Notes: a model not told the origin generated them from the letters alone. A DNA stretch of 64,000 nucleotides from Shewanella sp. Arc9-LZ (GCF_010092445.1 NZ_CP048031.1:3844001-3908000); one strand, 5' to 3'; counted from the stretch's first letter, positions 41,678 through 52,261 are shown. Program-made: numbers and translations.

Positions 41678-43534
41678 GTGTCGCCAAATAAGCGCATTAC
41701 CATGCATGATCACGCCGCAGAGGCCGCGCTATTTAAACGCCGTGCATTATTCACTTTTATTTGCGTATTCTTTCTACTCTGCATCTTATTTTCGAATCTT
41801 TATCATCTTCAAGTTGTCTCTTACAAAGACTATGAAACTCGTTCAAATGATAACCGTATCCGTGTGGTTCCTACTCCGCCTAGCAGAGGGTTAATTTATG
41901 ACCGTCATGGCGTACTATTAGCCGAAAACCAACCTTATTATTCTTTAGAACTTATTCCAGAAAAAGTCGATGACATTACCGCGACTTTGGACGAGCTTAA
42001 TACCTTCATTGAACTCTCAGAAGATGAGCGCGAAAGCATCACTGAAACCTTAAAGTTTCATCGCCGGTTTAAGCCGTTAACCATTAAAAGTAAATTAACC
42101 GACGAACAAGTCGCCATCTTTAGTGTTAATCAATATAAATTTCCTGGTATTTATGTTGAAGCAGGTCTTAAGCGTCATTATCCCTTTAATGCGCTAATGA
42201 CTCATGTATTGGGTTATGTCGGCAAAATTAATAGCCGAGATAAAGCCTTACTTGAAAAAAGCAGTCAGTGGAAAAACTATGCTGCAACCAAAGATATTGG
42301 TAAGCAAGGTATTGAAAAATTTTATGAAAGTTTACTTCATGGTACCCCTGGTCACCTCGAAGAAGAGGTCAATAATCGTGGCAGAGTGATCCGCACGCTT
42401 AAAGTGACTCCGCCAACACCAGGACAAGATATCTATCTCACGTTAGATCTCAAACTACAGCAGAAGGCCATGGAGCTTTTAGATGGCCGCAAAGGCTCCG
42501 TTGTGGCTATAGATCCTAGAGATGGCGGTGTTTTAGCCATGATTTCAAGCCCATCATATGACCCAAACCCCTTTGTTCACGGCATTAGTTCTAAAGCTTA
42601 TAATGAGCTGTTAAACGATAAGTCGCGGCCATTAATAAATCGTTCAACCCAAGGGCAATACTCTCCTGCGTCAACCATCAAACCGCATGTGGCATTACTT
42701 GGGTTAGAAGAAAAAATCATTAGCGAACGCACGCGGATTTGGGATCCAGGCTATTGGCAAATGCCAGGCGTCGATCGCAAATGGGGCGACTGGAAAAAAT
42801 GGGGCCATGGCTGGGTAGATATCTATCATGCCATTGTCGACTCTTGTGATATTTTCTTTTATGACCTCGTCTATAAAGTTGGCATCGATAGAATGGCCAT
42901 ATTTATGGATCGCTTTGGTTTTGGCAAAAGTACTGGCATTGATATTTTTGAAGAATCAGATGGCGTAATGCCATCTCGAGACTGGAAAAGAATGCGTTAC
43001 AACCAACCTTGGTATAACGGCGATACCATTTCGGTCGGTATTGGCCAAGGATATTGGACCACTACTCCTCTACAGCTTGCTAATGCGGTGACTATCATGG
43101 CAAATAAAGGCAAGCGCTTTACGCCTCATCTATTAAAATCATTTAAAAATAGTACCGTTAAAATTGATTCGCCGATTGATGAGCAAGTACCAATAGAGCT
43201 TAAAGACCCTCGTAATTGGGACATCATCAATGAAGCTATGCGCCAAACTGCTGATAAATCTCGCTTTACCGATGCCACCTATACTGCAGCAATGAAAACG
43301 GGGACTGCACAGGTATTTAGCGTAGCTAAAGATCAAAAATATAATGCCAACACTATCGCAGAACACTTACGCGATAATGCATTAGTTGTTGCTTACGCTC
43401 CTTACGAAAACCCTCGTATTGTTTTGGCTGTGGTATTAGAAAACGCCGGCTGGGGTGGCGCCAATGCTGGCCCGCTAGCTCGAGCCTTGCTCGATGAGTA
43501 TATTTTACGAGACGAATGGGCGGTAAAACCGTGA
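41678..43534 (+). CDS. mrdA: Penicillin-binding protein 2
   Basis: A 618-residue class B transpeptidase for cell elongation. One N-terminal membrane segment (about 23-46) precedes the pedestal domain. Active-site motifs are S332-T-I-K335 in [10 protein letters not shown]389-C-D391 and KTGTAQVF. The start is GTG at 41678; ATG at 41702 is also possible. It begins the elongation cluster with rodA, whose start overlaps its stop. The strong similarity to E. coli PBP2 extends to NNRGRVIR and [14 protein letters not shown]. Confidence 0.96.
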   Translation: MSPNKRITMHDHAAEAALFKRRALFTFICVFFLLCILFSNLYHLQVVSYKDYETRSNDNRIRVVPTPPSRGLIYDRHGVLLAENQPYYSLELIPEKVDDITATLDELNTFIELSEDERESITETLKFHRRFKPLTIKSKLTDEQVAIFSVNQYKFPGIYVEAGLKRHYPFNALMTHVLGYVGKINSRDKALLEKSSQWKNYAATKDIGKQGIEKFYESLLHGTPGHLEEEVNNRGRVIRTLKVTPPTPGQDIYLTLDLKLQQKAMELLDGRKGSVVAIDPRDGGVLAMISSPSYDPNPFVHGISSKAYNELLNDKSRPLINRSTQGQYSPASTIKPHVALLGLEEKIISERTRIWDPGYWQMPGVDRKWGDWKKWGHGWVDIYHAIVDSCDIFFYDLVYKVGIDRMAIFMDRFGFGKSTGIDIFEESDGVMPSRDWKRMRYNQPWYNGDTISVGIGQGYWTTTPLQLANAVTIMANKGKRFTPHLLKSFKNSTVKIDSPIDEQVPIELKDPRNWDIINEAMRQTADKSRFTDATYTAAMKTGTAQVFSVAKDQKYNANTIAEHLRDNALVVAYAPYENPRIVLAVVLENAGWGGANAGPLARALLDEYILRDEWAVKP

Positions 43535-44637
43535 ATAATCATGCATATCAAAAATCGTTTTGGCAAAAAATACACTTAGATGTGCCATTACTCATCGGCA
43601 TCGTTATCTTAATGAGCTTTGGCCTTTTTGTGATTTATTCTGCCAGTGGCGAAGACCCTGCGATGATGGAGCGTCAACTGGTGCGTATGGCGTTGTCGTT
43701 AGGCGTGATGTTTTGCTTTGCACAAATCAATCCTGAAATACTCAGGCGTTGGGCTTTGCCTATTTATCTTGCTGGGGTAGCGTTACTCATCGGTGTTGAA
43801 CTGTTCGGCACCATTAATAAAGGTGCCCAGCGCTGGCTAAACTTAGGATTTATGGAATTCCAACCATCGGAACTCATCAAACTAGCCTTCCCCATCACCA
43901 TGGCGTGGTATATCAGTAAGTTCCCGCTGCCACCCAAAAAGCGATATCTGGCCGGTGGCGTTATTATTCTACTTATTCCAACATTACTCATTGCTAAACA
44001 ACCTGACTTAGGCACCTCTATTTTGGTCGCAGCTTCTGGAGTATTTGTGTTGTTTTTATCTGGCATGAGCTGGCTAATTGTCGGCGGTTTTGTTACTGCG
44101 ATTTTGATCTTTTTACCCGTATTGTGGTTTTTCTTGATGCACGATTATCAGCGTACTCGAGTATTAACCTTGTTTAATCCAGAACAAGATCCTCTCGGCG
44201 CGGGTTATCATATTATCCAATCGAAAATTGCCATTGGTTCTGGTGGACTTTGGGGTAAAGGTTGGCTTGATGGGACTCAATCACAATTAGAGTTTTTACC
44301 TGAGCGACATACCGACTTTATCTTTGCAGTGATCGGAGAAGAGTTCGGATTAATTGGCAGTTTAGTGTTACTGGCAATGTATTTATTTGTCATTGGCAGG
44401 GGTCTGGTTATCGCTTCACGAGCACAGACCAGTTTTGCACGCTTATTGGCCGGAAGTATCACCCTAACGTTTTTTGTCTATGTTTTTGTTAACATCGGCA
44501 TGGTATCAGGCATTCTACCTGTGGTTGGTGTACCTTTACCGCTAATCAGTTATGGTGGAACCTCAATGCTGACCTTAATGACAGGTTTTGGTATTTTAAT
44601 GAGTATTCACACCCACAGACGATTTGTCGATAGATAG
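43531..44637 (+). CDS. mrdB: Rod shape SEDS glycosyltransferase RodA
   Basis: About 368 residues with ten membrane segments; a SEDS-family peptidoglycan polymerase that works with PBP2. [26 protein letters not shown], the [35 protein letters not shown] region and [11 protein letters not shown] are hallmarks. GTG at 43531 overlaps the mrdA stop as GTGA and is the likely start, though ATG at 43516 is in frame. mltB follows after 14 bp. Confidence 0.95.
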   Translation: MNNHAYQKSFWQKIHLDVPLLIGIVILMSFGLFVIYSASGEDPAMMERQLVRMALSLGVMFCFAQINPEILRRWALPIYLAGVALLIGVELFGTINKGAQRWLNLGFMEFQPSELIKLAFPITMAWYISKFPLPPKKRYLAGGVIILLIPTLLIAKQPDLGTSILVAASGVFVLFLSGMSWLIVGGFVTAILIFLPVLWFFLMHDYQRTRVLTLFNPEQDPLGAGYHIIQSKIAIGSGGLWGKGWLDGTQSQLEFLPERHTDFIFAVIGEEFGLIGSLVLLAMYLFVIGRGLVIASRAQTSFARLLAGSITLTFFVYVFVNIGMVSGILPVVGVPLPLISYGGTSMLTLMTGFGILMSIHTHRRFVDR

Positions 44638-44651
44638 GATTAACGTTAACC

Positions 44652-45665
44652 ATGACAAAAATAACCGTTCAAATCGCCAGCTTAGCATTACTTATGAGTG
44701 CTGTTTTTGACGCAAATGCAGTGACCGAAACTGATACTCAAGCGTTACAGAAAACCTTTATTGCCGAACAAGTAAAACAAGGATTTAAGCAACAAGAAGT
44801 CGAGCAGTTTTTAGCATCGTCAAGCTTCGACCAAACCATTATTGACGCGATATCAAAACCTTGGGAAGCGAAACCTTGGCACCAATATTATCCTATTTTT
44901 TTGACCGACAAACGGTTGCAAAAAGGGCTAGAGTTTTGGCAAGAAAACCAGCAAACCATCGATAAAGCAGCCAAGCAATTTAACGTCGATCCACAAATTA
45001 TAGTGGCGATCATTGGCATTGAAACATTCTATGGTGGTTACTTAGGCAATTATCGTGTGCAAGATGCCCTGTACACGCTGGGCTTTCATTACCCACCACG
45101 TGCAACGTTCTTTCGCAGTGAATATGCCAATTTAATGTCGTTGATTAAAGAAGAAAAACTCGATAATGACACCTTAAAAGGCTCATATGCTGGCGCAATG
45201 GGTTACGGTCAATTCATTCCATCTAGCTACCGCCATTACGCTGTGGATTTTGATGGTGACGGTCGACGAGATTTATTAACCAGCAAAGCTGATGCAATTG
45301 GCAGTGTAGCTAACTATTTTCATCAACACGGTTGGCAAAAAGGCCAACCTGTAGCGTTATTGCTAAATCACACCTCAAGCACGGCCCCTAAAGCGAAGGT
45401 ATGGACCAAAGAAAAGCTTCACTATAAGGTATCAGACATTCTTAGCCCATCATTAAGCTTGGCAGATAATCAAGATATTGATGCGTCACAAGCTGCATTG
45501 TTAATTAAACTAGATCAAGCTGAAAGCACTGAATACTGGCTCGGGCTTAAAAACTTTTATGTGATTACTCGCTATAATCGCAGCCCATTATATGCCATGG
45601 CGGTTTATCAGTTTAGCCAACAACTTAACGCTCATCATAAATCGGTAAATCAACATGGTCATTAA
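44652..45665 (+). CDS. mltB: Lytic murein transglycosylase B
   Basis: A 337-residue MltB-family enzyme that cleaves peptidoglycan to 1,6-anhydromuropeptides. A signal peptide (1-23, ANA) has no lipobox Cys, unlike E. coli MltB, so it should be soluble in the periplasm. The catalytic Glu is E124 in IIGIETFYGG, and GSYAGAMGYGQFIPSSY and DFDGDGRRDL complete the fold. Its product would be recycled through AmpG. It overlaps rlpA by 11 bases. Its place between rodA and rlpA differs from E. coli. Confidence 0.93.
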   Translation: MTKITVQIASLALLMSAVFDANAVTETDTQALQKTFIAEQVKQGFKQQEVEQFLASSSFDQTIIDAISKPWEAKPWHQYYPIFLTDKRLQKGLEFWQENQQTIDKAAKQFNVDPQIIVAIIGIETFYGGYLGNYRVQDALYTLGFHYPPRATFFRSEYANLMSLIKEEKLDNDTLKGSYAGAMGYGQFIPSSYRHYAVDFDGDGRRDLLTSKADAIGSVANYFHQHGWQKGQPVALLLNHTSSTAPKAKVWTKEKLHYKVSDILSPSLSLADNQDIDASQAALLIKLDQAESTEYWLGLKNFYVITRYNRSPLYAMAVYQFSQQLNAHHKSVNQHGH

Positions 45666-46467
45666 TTACCGTTTCATCTTATTAATCATTTTTAGCAGTG
45701 TCTTTCTCATTAGCTGCTCGTCAAATGATGCTAAAAACTCTTCTTCAGGAAAAAAAAGCCGCTATCAAATGGCTAACGATCGATATCCTGATGACGCACC
45801 AGATGTGAGCTTGGTTAAAAATGCACAACCTAAATACGAACCTTATAGCAGACAAGGTAATCGTAACTACACCGTATTAGGCAAAAGCTATCAAGTGCTC
45901 GACAGCGGTAAGGGATTTAAAGAGCAAGGTCATGCATCATGGTATGGTTCAAAGTTTCACGGCCACTTAACCTCTAATGGCGAAACTTATGATATGTACA
46001 CTATGTCTGCAGCGCATAAAAACCTGCCCTTACCCAGTTATGTCAAAGTGACCAATTTAGACAACAATAAACAAATTATTGTTAGGGTAAATGACCGCGG
46101 ACCGTTTCATCATGGTCGAGTGATTGATCTATCTTATGCTGCTGCTTACCACTTAGGCATGCTGGCCAGAGGAACCGCAAAAGTCGCCATTGAAACCGTT
46201 TACATTCCCTCACCAGAAGAGCGAGTAATAAGCGATTTAAAAGATGATGATAATCACTTTATTCAAGTTGCAGCGTCGCAAGATAAACTGCGTATTAATA
46301 TGTTAGCCAAACAGTTAGAAACCAAATACGCCGTTAATTCTCGCGTGACATCCATAAATGGCATGCACAGATTACAGTTGGGGCCGATCAGACAAATTCA
46401 TCTAACCAATAAATTGCTCGATCGTGTGCAAACAGATGGTTATCCACAAAGCTTTATCGTACCGTAA
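45655..46467 (+). CDS. rlpA: Septal ring lytic transglycosylase RlpA
   Basis: A 270-residue predicted lipoprotein with Cys21 (FLISC). The central double-psi beta-barrel has GHASWYGSKFHGHLTSNGETYDMYTMSAAHKNLPLP and VRVNDRGPFHHGRVIDLSYAAA. A C-terminal SPOR domain (about 190-268) would bind denuded glycan at the septum. It overlaps the mltB end, suggesting coupled translation. Confidence 0.93.
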   Translation: MVINYRFILLIIFSSVFLISCSSNDAKNSSSGKKSRYQMANDRYPDDAPDVSLVKNAQPKYEPYSRQGNRNYTVLGKSYQVLDSGKGFKEQGHASWYGSKFHGHLTSNGETYDMYTMSAAHKNLPLPSYVKVTNLDNNKQIIVRVNDRGPFHHGRVIDLSYAAAYHLGMLARGTAKVAIETVYIPSPEERVISDLKDDDNHFIQVAASQDKLRINMLAKQLETKYAVNSRVTSINGMHRLQLGPIRQIHLTNKLLDRVQTDGYPQSFIVP

Positions 46468-46553
46468 GCAATAATACTGGTGATATAGAGTAACATTAAG
46501 CTTCATTTACATTGGATGAATGAACCTTAATGCGAAATGGTTGCCTACTAATG

Positions 46554-46559
46554 TATAAT
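46554..46559 (+). promoter_or_regulatory. Candidate -10 before dacA
   Basis: TATAAT lies 62 bp before the dacA start in the 153-bp gap after rlpA. No good -35 is seen at the usual spacing, so confidence is low. Confidence 0.4.
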
Positions 46560-46620
46560 CGAAAAATTATACCAATTGATCTTTGTCTTTTCTTCGACTA
46601 ACTAGAGACGTGCTAACTTC

Positions 46621-47832
46621 ATGATGACTTCCAAAACTGCTCAATTAACAACGATGCTCTTTGCATCTGTTGTCTGTTTTTCTTCAATCGCAGCAACGCC
46701 ACAACCAGATATACGTCCTACCCCCAATCGCGCACCTATGGTGACACCAGACGCGCCTAGTGTTGCAGCTAAAGCTTACGTGCTAATGGATTATAATTCT
46801 GGCAGAGTTATTGCTGAAGAAAATGCCTACGAAAGTTTAAACCCAGCAAGTCTGACAAAAATGATGACCAGCTATGTTATTGGCCATGAAATCCGCGTTG
46901 GTAATATTTCATTAGATGATGATGTAGCCATTACCAAGAACGCGTGGGCAAAGAATTTCCCTGACTCCTCTAAAATGTTCATTGAAGTGGGTAAAACCGT
47001 CAAAGTACACGACTTAAACCGCGGTATTATTATTCAATCGGGTAATGATGCCTGTGTTGCTATGGCTGAGCATATTGCCGGGACAGAAGGTGCATTCGTT
47101 GATTTAATGAATTCATGGGCTAAGCAATTAGGCATGAAAGACAGCTACTTTGAAAACTCTCATGGTTTAGATTCAGAAAATCACAAAACGACAGCCTATG
47201 ATATGGCCATTTTAGGTGCCGCGCTGATCCGTGATGTACCTGAAGAATATAAAGTGTATTCAGAGAAGTCTTTTACCTATAACGGCATTAAGCAATATAA
47301 CCGTAATGGCTTGTTGTGGGATAAAAGCTTAAACGTTGATGGTATTAAAACTGGTCATACATCAGGTGCAGGCTACAACCTAGTATCTTCAGGCACCAGC
47401 GAAGGCATGCGTCTTATTAGCGTTGTGATGGGCACATCGAGTGAATCTGCACGTAAAGCTGAGAGTAAGAAACTGCTCAACTATGGTTTCCGTTTTTTCG
47501 AAACGATTACACCATACAAAGCTGGCGATACCTTCGTAACTCAACAAATTTGGTATGGCGACAGAGACACAGTTGATCTCGGTGTGATGACCGACACCCC
47601 TATTACTATTAGCCGTGGTAAAGCAAAAGATTTACAAGCTAACTTTGAATTAACTAAGCCACTAACAGCCCCACTTGCTAAAGGCGAAACCGTCGGTCGC
47701 GTCTTTTTCCAGCTTGATGGAAAAGACATTGCTCAATTCCCGCTGGTGACATTGAATGAAGTTCAAGAAGGCGGTATGTTCAGTAAGTTAATGGATTACT
47801 TTAAACAAATGTTTGCCAGTTGGTTTGAGTAA
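46621..47832 (+). CDS. dacA: D-alanyl-D-alanine carboxypeptidase (PBP5/6 type)
   Basis: A 403-residue low-molecular-weight PBP that trims the terminal D-Ala of peptidoglycan stems. A signal peptide ends near SSIAA (about residue 25). Active-site motifs are S77-L-T-K80, S140-G-N and K243-T-G. The C-terminal beta domain is followed by an amphipathic helix, MFSKLMDYFKQMFASWFE, which anchors it to the inner membrane surface. A terminator follows. Confidence 0.96.
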   Translation: MMTSKTAQLTTMLFASVVCFSSIAATPQPDIRPTPNRAPMVTPDAPSVAAKAYVLMDYNSGRVIAEENAYESLNPASLTKMMTSYVIGHEIRVGNISLDDDVAITKNAWAKNFPDSSKMFIEVGKTVKVHDLNRGIIIQSGNDACVAMAEHIAGTEGAFVDLMNSWAKQLGMKDSYFENSHGLDSENHKTTAYDMAILGAALIRDVPEEYKVYSEKSFTYNGIKQYNRNGLLWDKSLNVDGIKTGHTSGAGYNLVSSGTSEGMRLISVVMGTSSESARKAESKKLLNYGFRFFETITPYKAGDTFVTQQIWYGDRDTVDLGVMTDTPITISRGKAKDLQANFELTKPLTAPLAKGETVGRVFFQLDGKDIAQFPLVTLNEVQEGGMFSKLMDYFKQMFASWFE

Positions 47833-47884
47833 TTATTCAGATTGACATGATTCACTAATGAAACTATTAGTGAATCAACTAATT

Positions 47885-47915
47885 AAAGCCGCCTAATCAG
47901 CGGCTTTAACTTTTT
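47885..47915 (+). terminator. Terminator after dacA
   Basis: An 8-bp stem AAAGCCGC/GCGGCTTT with a 7-nt loop, followed by AAC then a five-T run. Confidence 0.75.
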
Positions 47916-47987
47916 AAGATCTACCGGGCTTGAATCGGGTATAATTGCCACCATATTAGTAACACCAAAACAGAATCGAGTAAGTTA

Positions 47988-48254
47988 ATGTTAAATACAA
48001 CGTTTGACCAAGTGATGGAATTTCCTAATTCGTGCCCTTTCAAAGTGATTGGTGATGCTGACGATACCTTAGCCGATCGTGTTGTCGCTGTAGCGCAACA
48101 ACTTGCTCCCGGTGATTATGTTCCAAGCGTGAAGGCATCAAGTAAAGGCAGTTACTATTCAGTGACCATCCGTATTACTGTTACCAGCAAAGAACATATT
48201 GAAAAAGCGTATATTGATCTTGCCGCAATTGAAGGTGTAAAACGCGTACTGTAA
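47988..48254 (+). CDS. ybeD: DUF493 family protein YbeD
   Basis: An 88-residue protein matching E. coli YbeD, between dacA and lipB as there. [13 protein letters not shown] and [35 protein letters not shown] are typical of the family, which has an ACT-like fold and unknown role. A TATAAT at 47940-47945 is its probable -10. Confidence 0.93.
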   Translation: MLNTTFDQVMEFPNSCPFKVIGDADDTLADRVVAVAQQLAPGDYVPSVKASSKGSYYSVTIRITVTSKEHIEKAYIDLAAIEGVKRVL

Positions 48255-48283
48255 GAGCCTAAAGAGTCATCTTTACTCATAAA

Positions 48284-48302
48284 CTTGAGTATAATACTCA
48301 AG
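48284..48302 (+). promoter_or_regulatory. Palindromic -10 element before lipB
   Basis: CTTGAGTATAATACTCAAG is a perfect 19-nt palindrome centred on A48293, with TATAAT inside at 48290-48295. The same core occurs before rsfS. A -35 is not obvious. Confidence 0.6.
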
Positions 48303-48357
48303 AATTCATCCATTGACTCGATGGACACACACAATTTATCTGGGGGAGACGTTGCCC

Positions 48358-49008
48358 TTGCAAGCACAAACACTGCACATCCGCCATCTTGGCATGCAAG
48401 ACTATGAATCGACATGGCATGCAATGCAGGAATATACTGACACTCGCGATAGCGACAGCCAAGATGAACTTTGGATTGTTGAGCATCAACCAGTATTTAC
48501 CCAAGGCCAAGCAGGTAAAAGCGAGCATATACTCAACCCTGGTAATATTCCGGTTATTCAAGTCGATCGTGGTGGCCAAGTTACTTATCACGGCCCAGGA
48601 CAATTAGTGGTTTATCCACTTATCGACATCAAACGTAATAAACTAGGCGTTCGTCAGTTAGTGAACAATATTGAGCAAAGTATTATTGACATGCTCGCTT
48701 GTTACGCTATTAATGCTTACGCAAAAGCTGACGCTCCTGGTGTTTATGTAACAGAGCGAAAAATTGCCTCTTTAGGATTACGCATCCGTAAAGGTTGCTC
48801 TTTTCACGGCTTAGCATTAAATGTCGATATGGACTTAGCCCCGTTTCAGCGTATCAATCCTTGCGGATATGCGGGTTTAGAAATGGTGCAATGTAAAGCA
48901 TTAGGTGGTCCACAAACTGTGCTTGAAGCTGGCGATAAATTAATCCAAACCTTTAGCCAAATTATGGGCTACCAACAACTTGTACATCATCAAGGATTAG
49001 CAGAATAA
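48358..49008 (+). CDS. lipB: Octanoyltransferase LipB
   Basis: About 216 residues. LipB moves octanoyl from acyl carrier protein to lipoyl domains. [39 protein letters not shown] and [26 protein letters not shown] are diagnostic, with the catalytic Lys and Cys in the last two. No ATG lies near the family N-terminus. TTG at 48358 fits the usual start and lies 9 bases after GGGGGAG; TTG at 48352 or 48313 are alternatives. lipA starts on its stop. Confidence 0.93.
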   Translation: MQAQTLHIRHLGMQDYESTWHAMQEYTDTRDSDSQDELWIVEHQPVFTQGQAGKSEHILNPGNIPVIQVDRGGQVTYHGPGQLVVYPLIDIKRNKLGVRQLVNNIEQSIIDMLACYAINAYAKADAPGVYVTERKIASLGLRIRKGCSFHGLALNVDMDLAPFQRINPCGYAGLEMVQCKALGGPQTVLEAGDKLIQTFSQIMGYQQLVHHQGLAE

Positions 49009-49973
49009 TGAATAGGCCTGAAAGATTACAACCAGGTGTCAAATTACGTGATGCCGATAAAGTCGCACGAATTCCTGTAAAAGTCGTGCCATCAGAGCGC
49101 GAAACTATGCTGCGTAAACCGGATTGGTTACGAGTAAAATTACCCGCGTCAAATCAACGTATTCTCGAGATAAAAGCGGCATTACGTAAAAACGGATTAC
49201 ACTCAGTTTGTGAAGAAGCCTCTTGCCCAAACTTAGCAGAATGTTTTAACCACGGCACAGCAACCTTTATGATCTTAGGTGCAATCTGTACCCGTCGTTG
49301 CCCTTTTTGTGATGTGGCCCATGGTCGCCCACTCAAAGCGGATTCTGACGAGCCTAAAAAACTGGCTCAAACGATTAAAGACATGAAGTTAAAGTATGTG
49401 GTGATTACTTCTGTTGACCGTGATGATTTACGTGATGGTGGTGCACAGCATTTCGCTGACTGTATTCGCGAAATTCGTTTATTAAACCCTGAAATCAAGA
49501 TTGAAACTCTGGTTCCTGATTTCCGAGGTCGTATCGATGCCGCTTTAGATATTTTAGCGACCGAGCCTCCTGATGTATTTAATCACAACCTTGAGACGGC
49601 TCCAGCTCATTACCGCAAAGCACGTCCAGGCGCTAACTATCAGTGGTCATTAGATCTACTTAAACGCTTTAAAGAGCGTCACCCAACGATCCCGACTAAG
49701 TCTGGTTTAATGATGGGTCTAGGTGAAACTAACGAAGAAATAGCCGAAGTATTACGAGATTTACGCGCCCACAACGTGGAAATGCTCACGCTTGGTCAAT
49801 ACTTACAACCATCTAAATTCCACCTACCTGTTGAACGCTATGTTCCACCTGCCGAATTTGATGAATTGAAAGCCTTAGCTGATGAACTTGGTTTCACTCA
49901 TGCAGCCTGTGGCCCACTTGTTCGTTCAAGCTACCACGCAGACTTACAAGCTCAAGGTAAAGAAGTTAAGTAA
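49008..49973 (+). CDS. lipA: Lipoyl synthase
   Basis: A 321-residue radical SAM enzyme that inserts two sulfurs into octanoyl groups. Auxiliary cluster ligands are C68, C73, C79 and the radical SAM cluster C94, C98, C101 (CTRRCPFC). The C-terminal RSSYHA holds the cluster-binding Ser. It overlaps lipB by one base, as in a coupled pair, and serves pyruvate and oxoglutarate dehydrogenases. A strong terminator follows. Confidence 0.97.
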   Translation: MNRPERLQPGVKLRDADKVARIPVKVVPSERETMLRKPDWLRVKLPASNQRILEIKAALRKNGLHSVCEEASCPNLAECFNHGTATFMILGAICTRRCPFCDVAHGRPLKADSDEPKKLAQTIKDMKLKYVVITSVDRDDLRDGGAQHFADCIREIRLLNPEIKIETLVPDFRGRIDAALDILATEPPDVFNHNLETAPAHYRKARPGANYQWSLDLLKRFKERHPTIPTKSGLMMGLGETNEEIAEVLRDLRAHNVEMLTLGQYLQPSKFHLPVERYVPPAEFDELKALADELGFTHAACGPLVRSSYHADLQAQGKEVK

Positions 49974-49990
49974 TCTTACTTCGCCCGAAT

Positions 49991-50024
49991 AAAAAACAGC
50001 GCTCTATTAGCGCTGTTTTTTTTT
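49991..50024 (+). terminator. Terminator between lipA and rimI
   Basis: A 9-bp stem AACAGCGCT/AGCGCTGTT with a 5-nt loop, flanked by an A-run and a nine-T run, able to act on both strands. Confidence 0.92.
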
Positions 50025-50047
50025 ATTCAATTGAATCACGCAAAAAA

Positions 50048-50506
50048 TTAACTCAATGCCAAATCCATTAAAATGGCATCTTCATAACCATCATCTGTAG
50101 GGTAATAATTTTTACGCCTGCCTGACTCAATAAAACCAACTTTCTCATATAAATATTTTGCAGCCTCATTTGACTGACGAACTTCTAACATCAGCACAAC
50201 TGCACCCGCATCTTTCGCATCATCAATCAATTGCTGCATTAATAACGAGCCAAACCCTGAGCCTTGTTTATCTGGTGCGACACAAATATCGAGTAAAGTC
50301 ACCTCATCAATAATCTGCTGCACTATCGCAAAAGCAAACAAATCATCTTGCTGCTTAATTCCCAAAACGCGATATAAAGGCCCAAAACACTCCTTTAAGC
50401 CAGTTTCTGACCAAGGATGAGTATGAGCTTGATTTTCAATACTCGCCATTGCAGTAACATGCTCAACGCCAAGGGGGACAATTAAGTGACCATCAGTGTT
50501 GTTCAT
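50048..50506 (-). CDS. rimI: Ribosomal protein S18-alanine N-acetyltransferase
   Basis: A 152-residue GNAT enzyme. The acetyl-CoA loop is VAPDKQGSGFGSLLM, and EVRQSNEAAKYLYEKVGFIESGRRKNYYPTDDGYEDAILMDL is diagnostic of RimI. It acetylates the N-terminal Ala of ribosomal protein S18. It overlaps the end of holD by 14 bases, the same gene pair as in E. coli. Confidence 0.94.
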   Translation of the reverse strand: MNNTDGHLIVPLGVEHVTAMASIENQAHTHPWSETGLKECFGPLYRVLGIKQQDDLFAFAIVQQIIDEVTLLDICVAPDKQGSGFGSLLMQQLIDDAKDAGAVVLMLEVRQSNEAAKYLYEKVGFIESGRRKNYYPTDDGYEDAILMDLALS

Positions 50507-50867
50507 TGGTCAGGCCTTTACTTAATTGCTGGGTTTTGTCTAAATGTTGAGAAATTTGCTGCCATAAATGACGTTTTTCATCCACAAGTGCATGAAGGTC
50601 TGTTAGCGGCGCACTTACAACCCAAGCAACACGAGGACGAACTTTTGTCTTACGCATATCCCATATCACCTGTGGTCCTTTAATCATTTCACAATCAAAC
50701 TCGCACTGTTCAATATCAACGTTTAATAAACGCAATACATCATGGATAAACGTTTGATCAGATAAATCGGCATCGAGATCATGCAACACTAAGTAAGGCT
50801 TTAACGGTTTATCAGCACTGAGCCAGCGAGTAATATTCATCGCATCTAAAAAAGCAGATTTATCCAT
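50493..50867 (-). CDS. holD: DNA polymerase III psi subunit
   Basis: A 124-residue protein resembling HolD, which binds the clamp loader and links it with chi and SSB. The segment PLTDLHALVDEKRHLWQQI corresponds to the conserved end of E. coli HolD, and the N-terminal NITRWLSADKPLKP fits the clamp-loader-binding peptide. It precedes rimI as in E. coli. The family diverges strongly, so the call rests on both sequence and context. Confidence 0.85.
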   Translation of the reverse strand: MDKSAFLDAMNITRWLSADKPLKPYLVLHDLDADLSDQTFIHDVLRLLNVDIEQCEFDCEMIKGPQVIWDMRKTKVRPRVAWVVSAPLTDLHALVDEKRHLWQQISQHLDKTQQLSKGLTNEQH

Positions 50868-51186
50868 CGAACTCTCAAAAACAAGGATACTTCAACCAGC
50901 ATAACAGTTAACTAAATAAGGTTTAAGGTAATTTAGCCCTAACAGGTGAGATTCCACTCATCTTAGACAACTACTGACTCCCAGATAGCTGATCCTCTAA
51001 AGAGATGTAGATTCACAATAAATCTAATCAAAATTTATCCGCTCAATAAAATCGATAGAAATAGCCTTCCAGAGTTTGCTGTCTGTTTTGGGCTCGATGC
51101 AAGCTGAAAGGTGACAGTTAAATTTTTTTAACTTTAATTCATCATATATCTAGAGATTAATATCTTTGTGTTCACAAACTATAAAG

Positions 51187-51201
51187 TTAACTATATGTAA
51201 C
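51187..51201. promoter_or_regulatory. Operator-like repeat, copy 1
   Basis: TTAACTATATGTAAC, preceded by G, giving the near-palindrome GTTAACTATATGTAAC with GTTA/TAAC ends. A second copy lies 62 bp downstream. Confidence 0.55.
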
Positions 51202-51248
51202 CAAAATAAGCACTAAGATAACCAATATAGTAATTTGGATCACAATAA

Positions 51249-51263
51249 TTAACTATATGTAAC
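51249..51263. promoter_or_regulatory. Operator-like repeat, copy 2
   Basis: An exact second copy of TTAACTATATGTAAC, 125 bp before the regulator start. The 62-bp spacing is close to six helical turns, so both copies face the same side of the DNA. Confidence 0.55.
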
Positions 51264-51387
51264 TATCCTATTGACTCAATCTGGCCATTATTGTCTTATA
51301 CGTCTTATCAGCTCGAACGATTAATTGCATTAAAAGTATATAAATGGTCAATTAAGGCCAATTTTAGTTAACTTTAGTGGTATTTAC

Positions 51388-52065
51388 ATGACTATGAACG
51401 CATACAAATCATTCAATATTGTGTTTACAGATAAAGACAAAGAATTTATGAAATCCAATTTCCGATTGGCAGAAACCGTCGCGGAATTTATAGGGCCTCA
51501 TTGTGAAGTGGTGGTCCATTCCTTCGAAAGCTTCGAGCATTCCGTCGTTAAAATTGTCAACGGACATCATACCGGCCGAACCGTAGGTTCACCAATTACC
51601 GATATGGGTCTGAAAATGCTTCGTGCTTTTGAGAAAACAGGAGATGCGACACCCAAAAGCTATTTCACTAGAATCAAAGACGGATCTTTACTGAAATCGA
51701 CAACATGCGTACTCGCTGGGGAGAATGAAAAACCAATAGGATTATTTTGTGTTAATGCCAACTTATCCTACCCATTTACCGAAATCATTAAAACATTAAT
51801 GCCCGAGACGGCAAGCGCTTCAATCGGTGTTAATGAGAACTTTAGTTCATCTCCAACTGAATTAATTGAAAAAGCGCTTGAGAATGCAATTATTCAAGTT
51901 GAAAACGACGAAAAAATCAACTTGAAAGGGAAGAATAAAGCCATAACCAAACTGCTGTTTGAAAACGGAATTTTCGAACTTAAAGAGGCAACAAACACGG
52001 TTGCAGAACGGCTAGGAATAACTCGCCACGCAATTTATAAGTATATTCGCGAGTTTAGAACCTAA
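51388..52065 (+). CDS. YheO/DauR-type transcriptional regulator
   Basis: A 225-residue regulator with an N-terminal YheO-like PAS domain (about 18-130, with EFIGPHCEVVVHSFE and VGSPITDMGL) and a C-terminal helix-turn-helix (about 178-222, ATNTVAERLGITRHAIYKYIRE). Such proteins control amino acid catabolic genes, for example D-amino acid use in Pseudomonas. The adjacent genes encode serine transport and breakdown, which makes these likely targets and serine or a derivative a likely signal. This is inference from context. Confidence 0.85.
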   Translation: MTMNAYKSFNIVFTDKDKEFMKSNFRLAETVAEFIGPHCEVVVHSFESFEHSVVKIVNGHHTGRTVGSPITDMGLKMLRAFEKTGDATPKSYFTRIKDGSLLKSTTCVLAGENEKPIGLFCVNANLSYPFTEIIKTLMPETASASIGVNENFSSSPTELIEKALENAIIQVENDEKINLKGKNKAITKLLFENGIFELKEATNTVAERLGITRHAIYKYIREFRT

Positions 52066-52261
52066 CAAAAAGTGGTAATGAAATTAGAAGTTACACATTG
52101 GACTGGCATGCAAAGATAGTTGATTCAGAGCACATTATTCTGAACTGAACGGGATTCCGTAATATTTGCAGAACAAGAGCCATATGATTCAGTCCCTATG
52201 GGTAAATCTGAGACAGAACCGTTGTCGAATCAATTATTATCAATATTGTGAGTGTATTAAT

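Larger units (their letters stand above)
50868..51387. other. Intergenic stretch, 520 bp
   Basis: AT-rich divergent region between holD and the regulator gene. It holds two 15-bp operator-like repeats at 51187-51201 and 51249-51263 and a partial third near 51367. No RNA gene or open frame is supported. Confidence 0.6.

Noticed and set aside
52166..52261. N-terminal extension of the serine transporter frame
   Set aside because: The added residues are Cys/Gln-rich and unlike the family; ATG at 52262 fits better.
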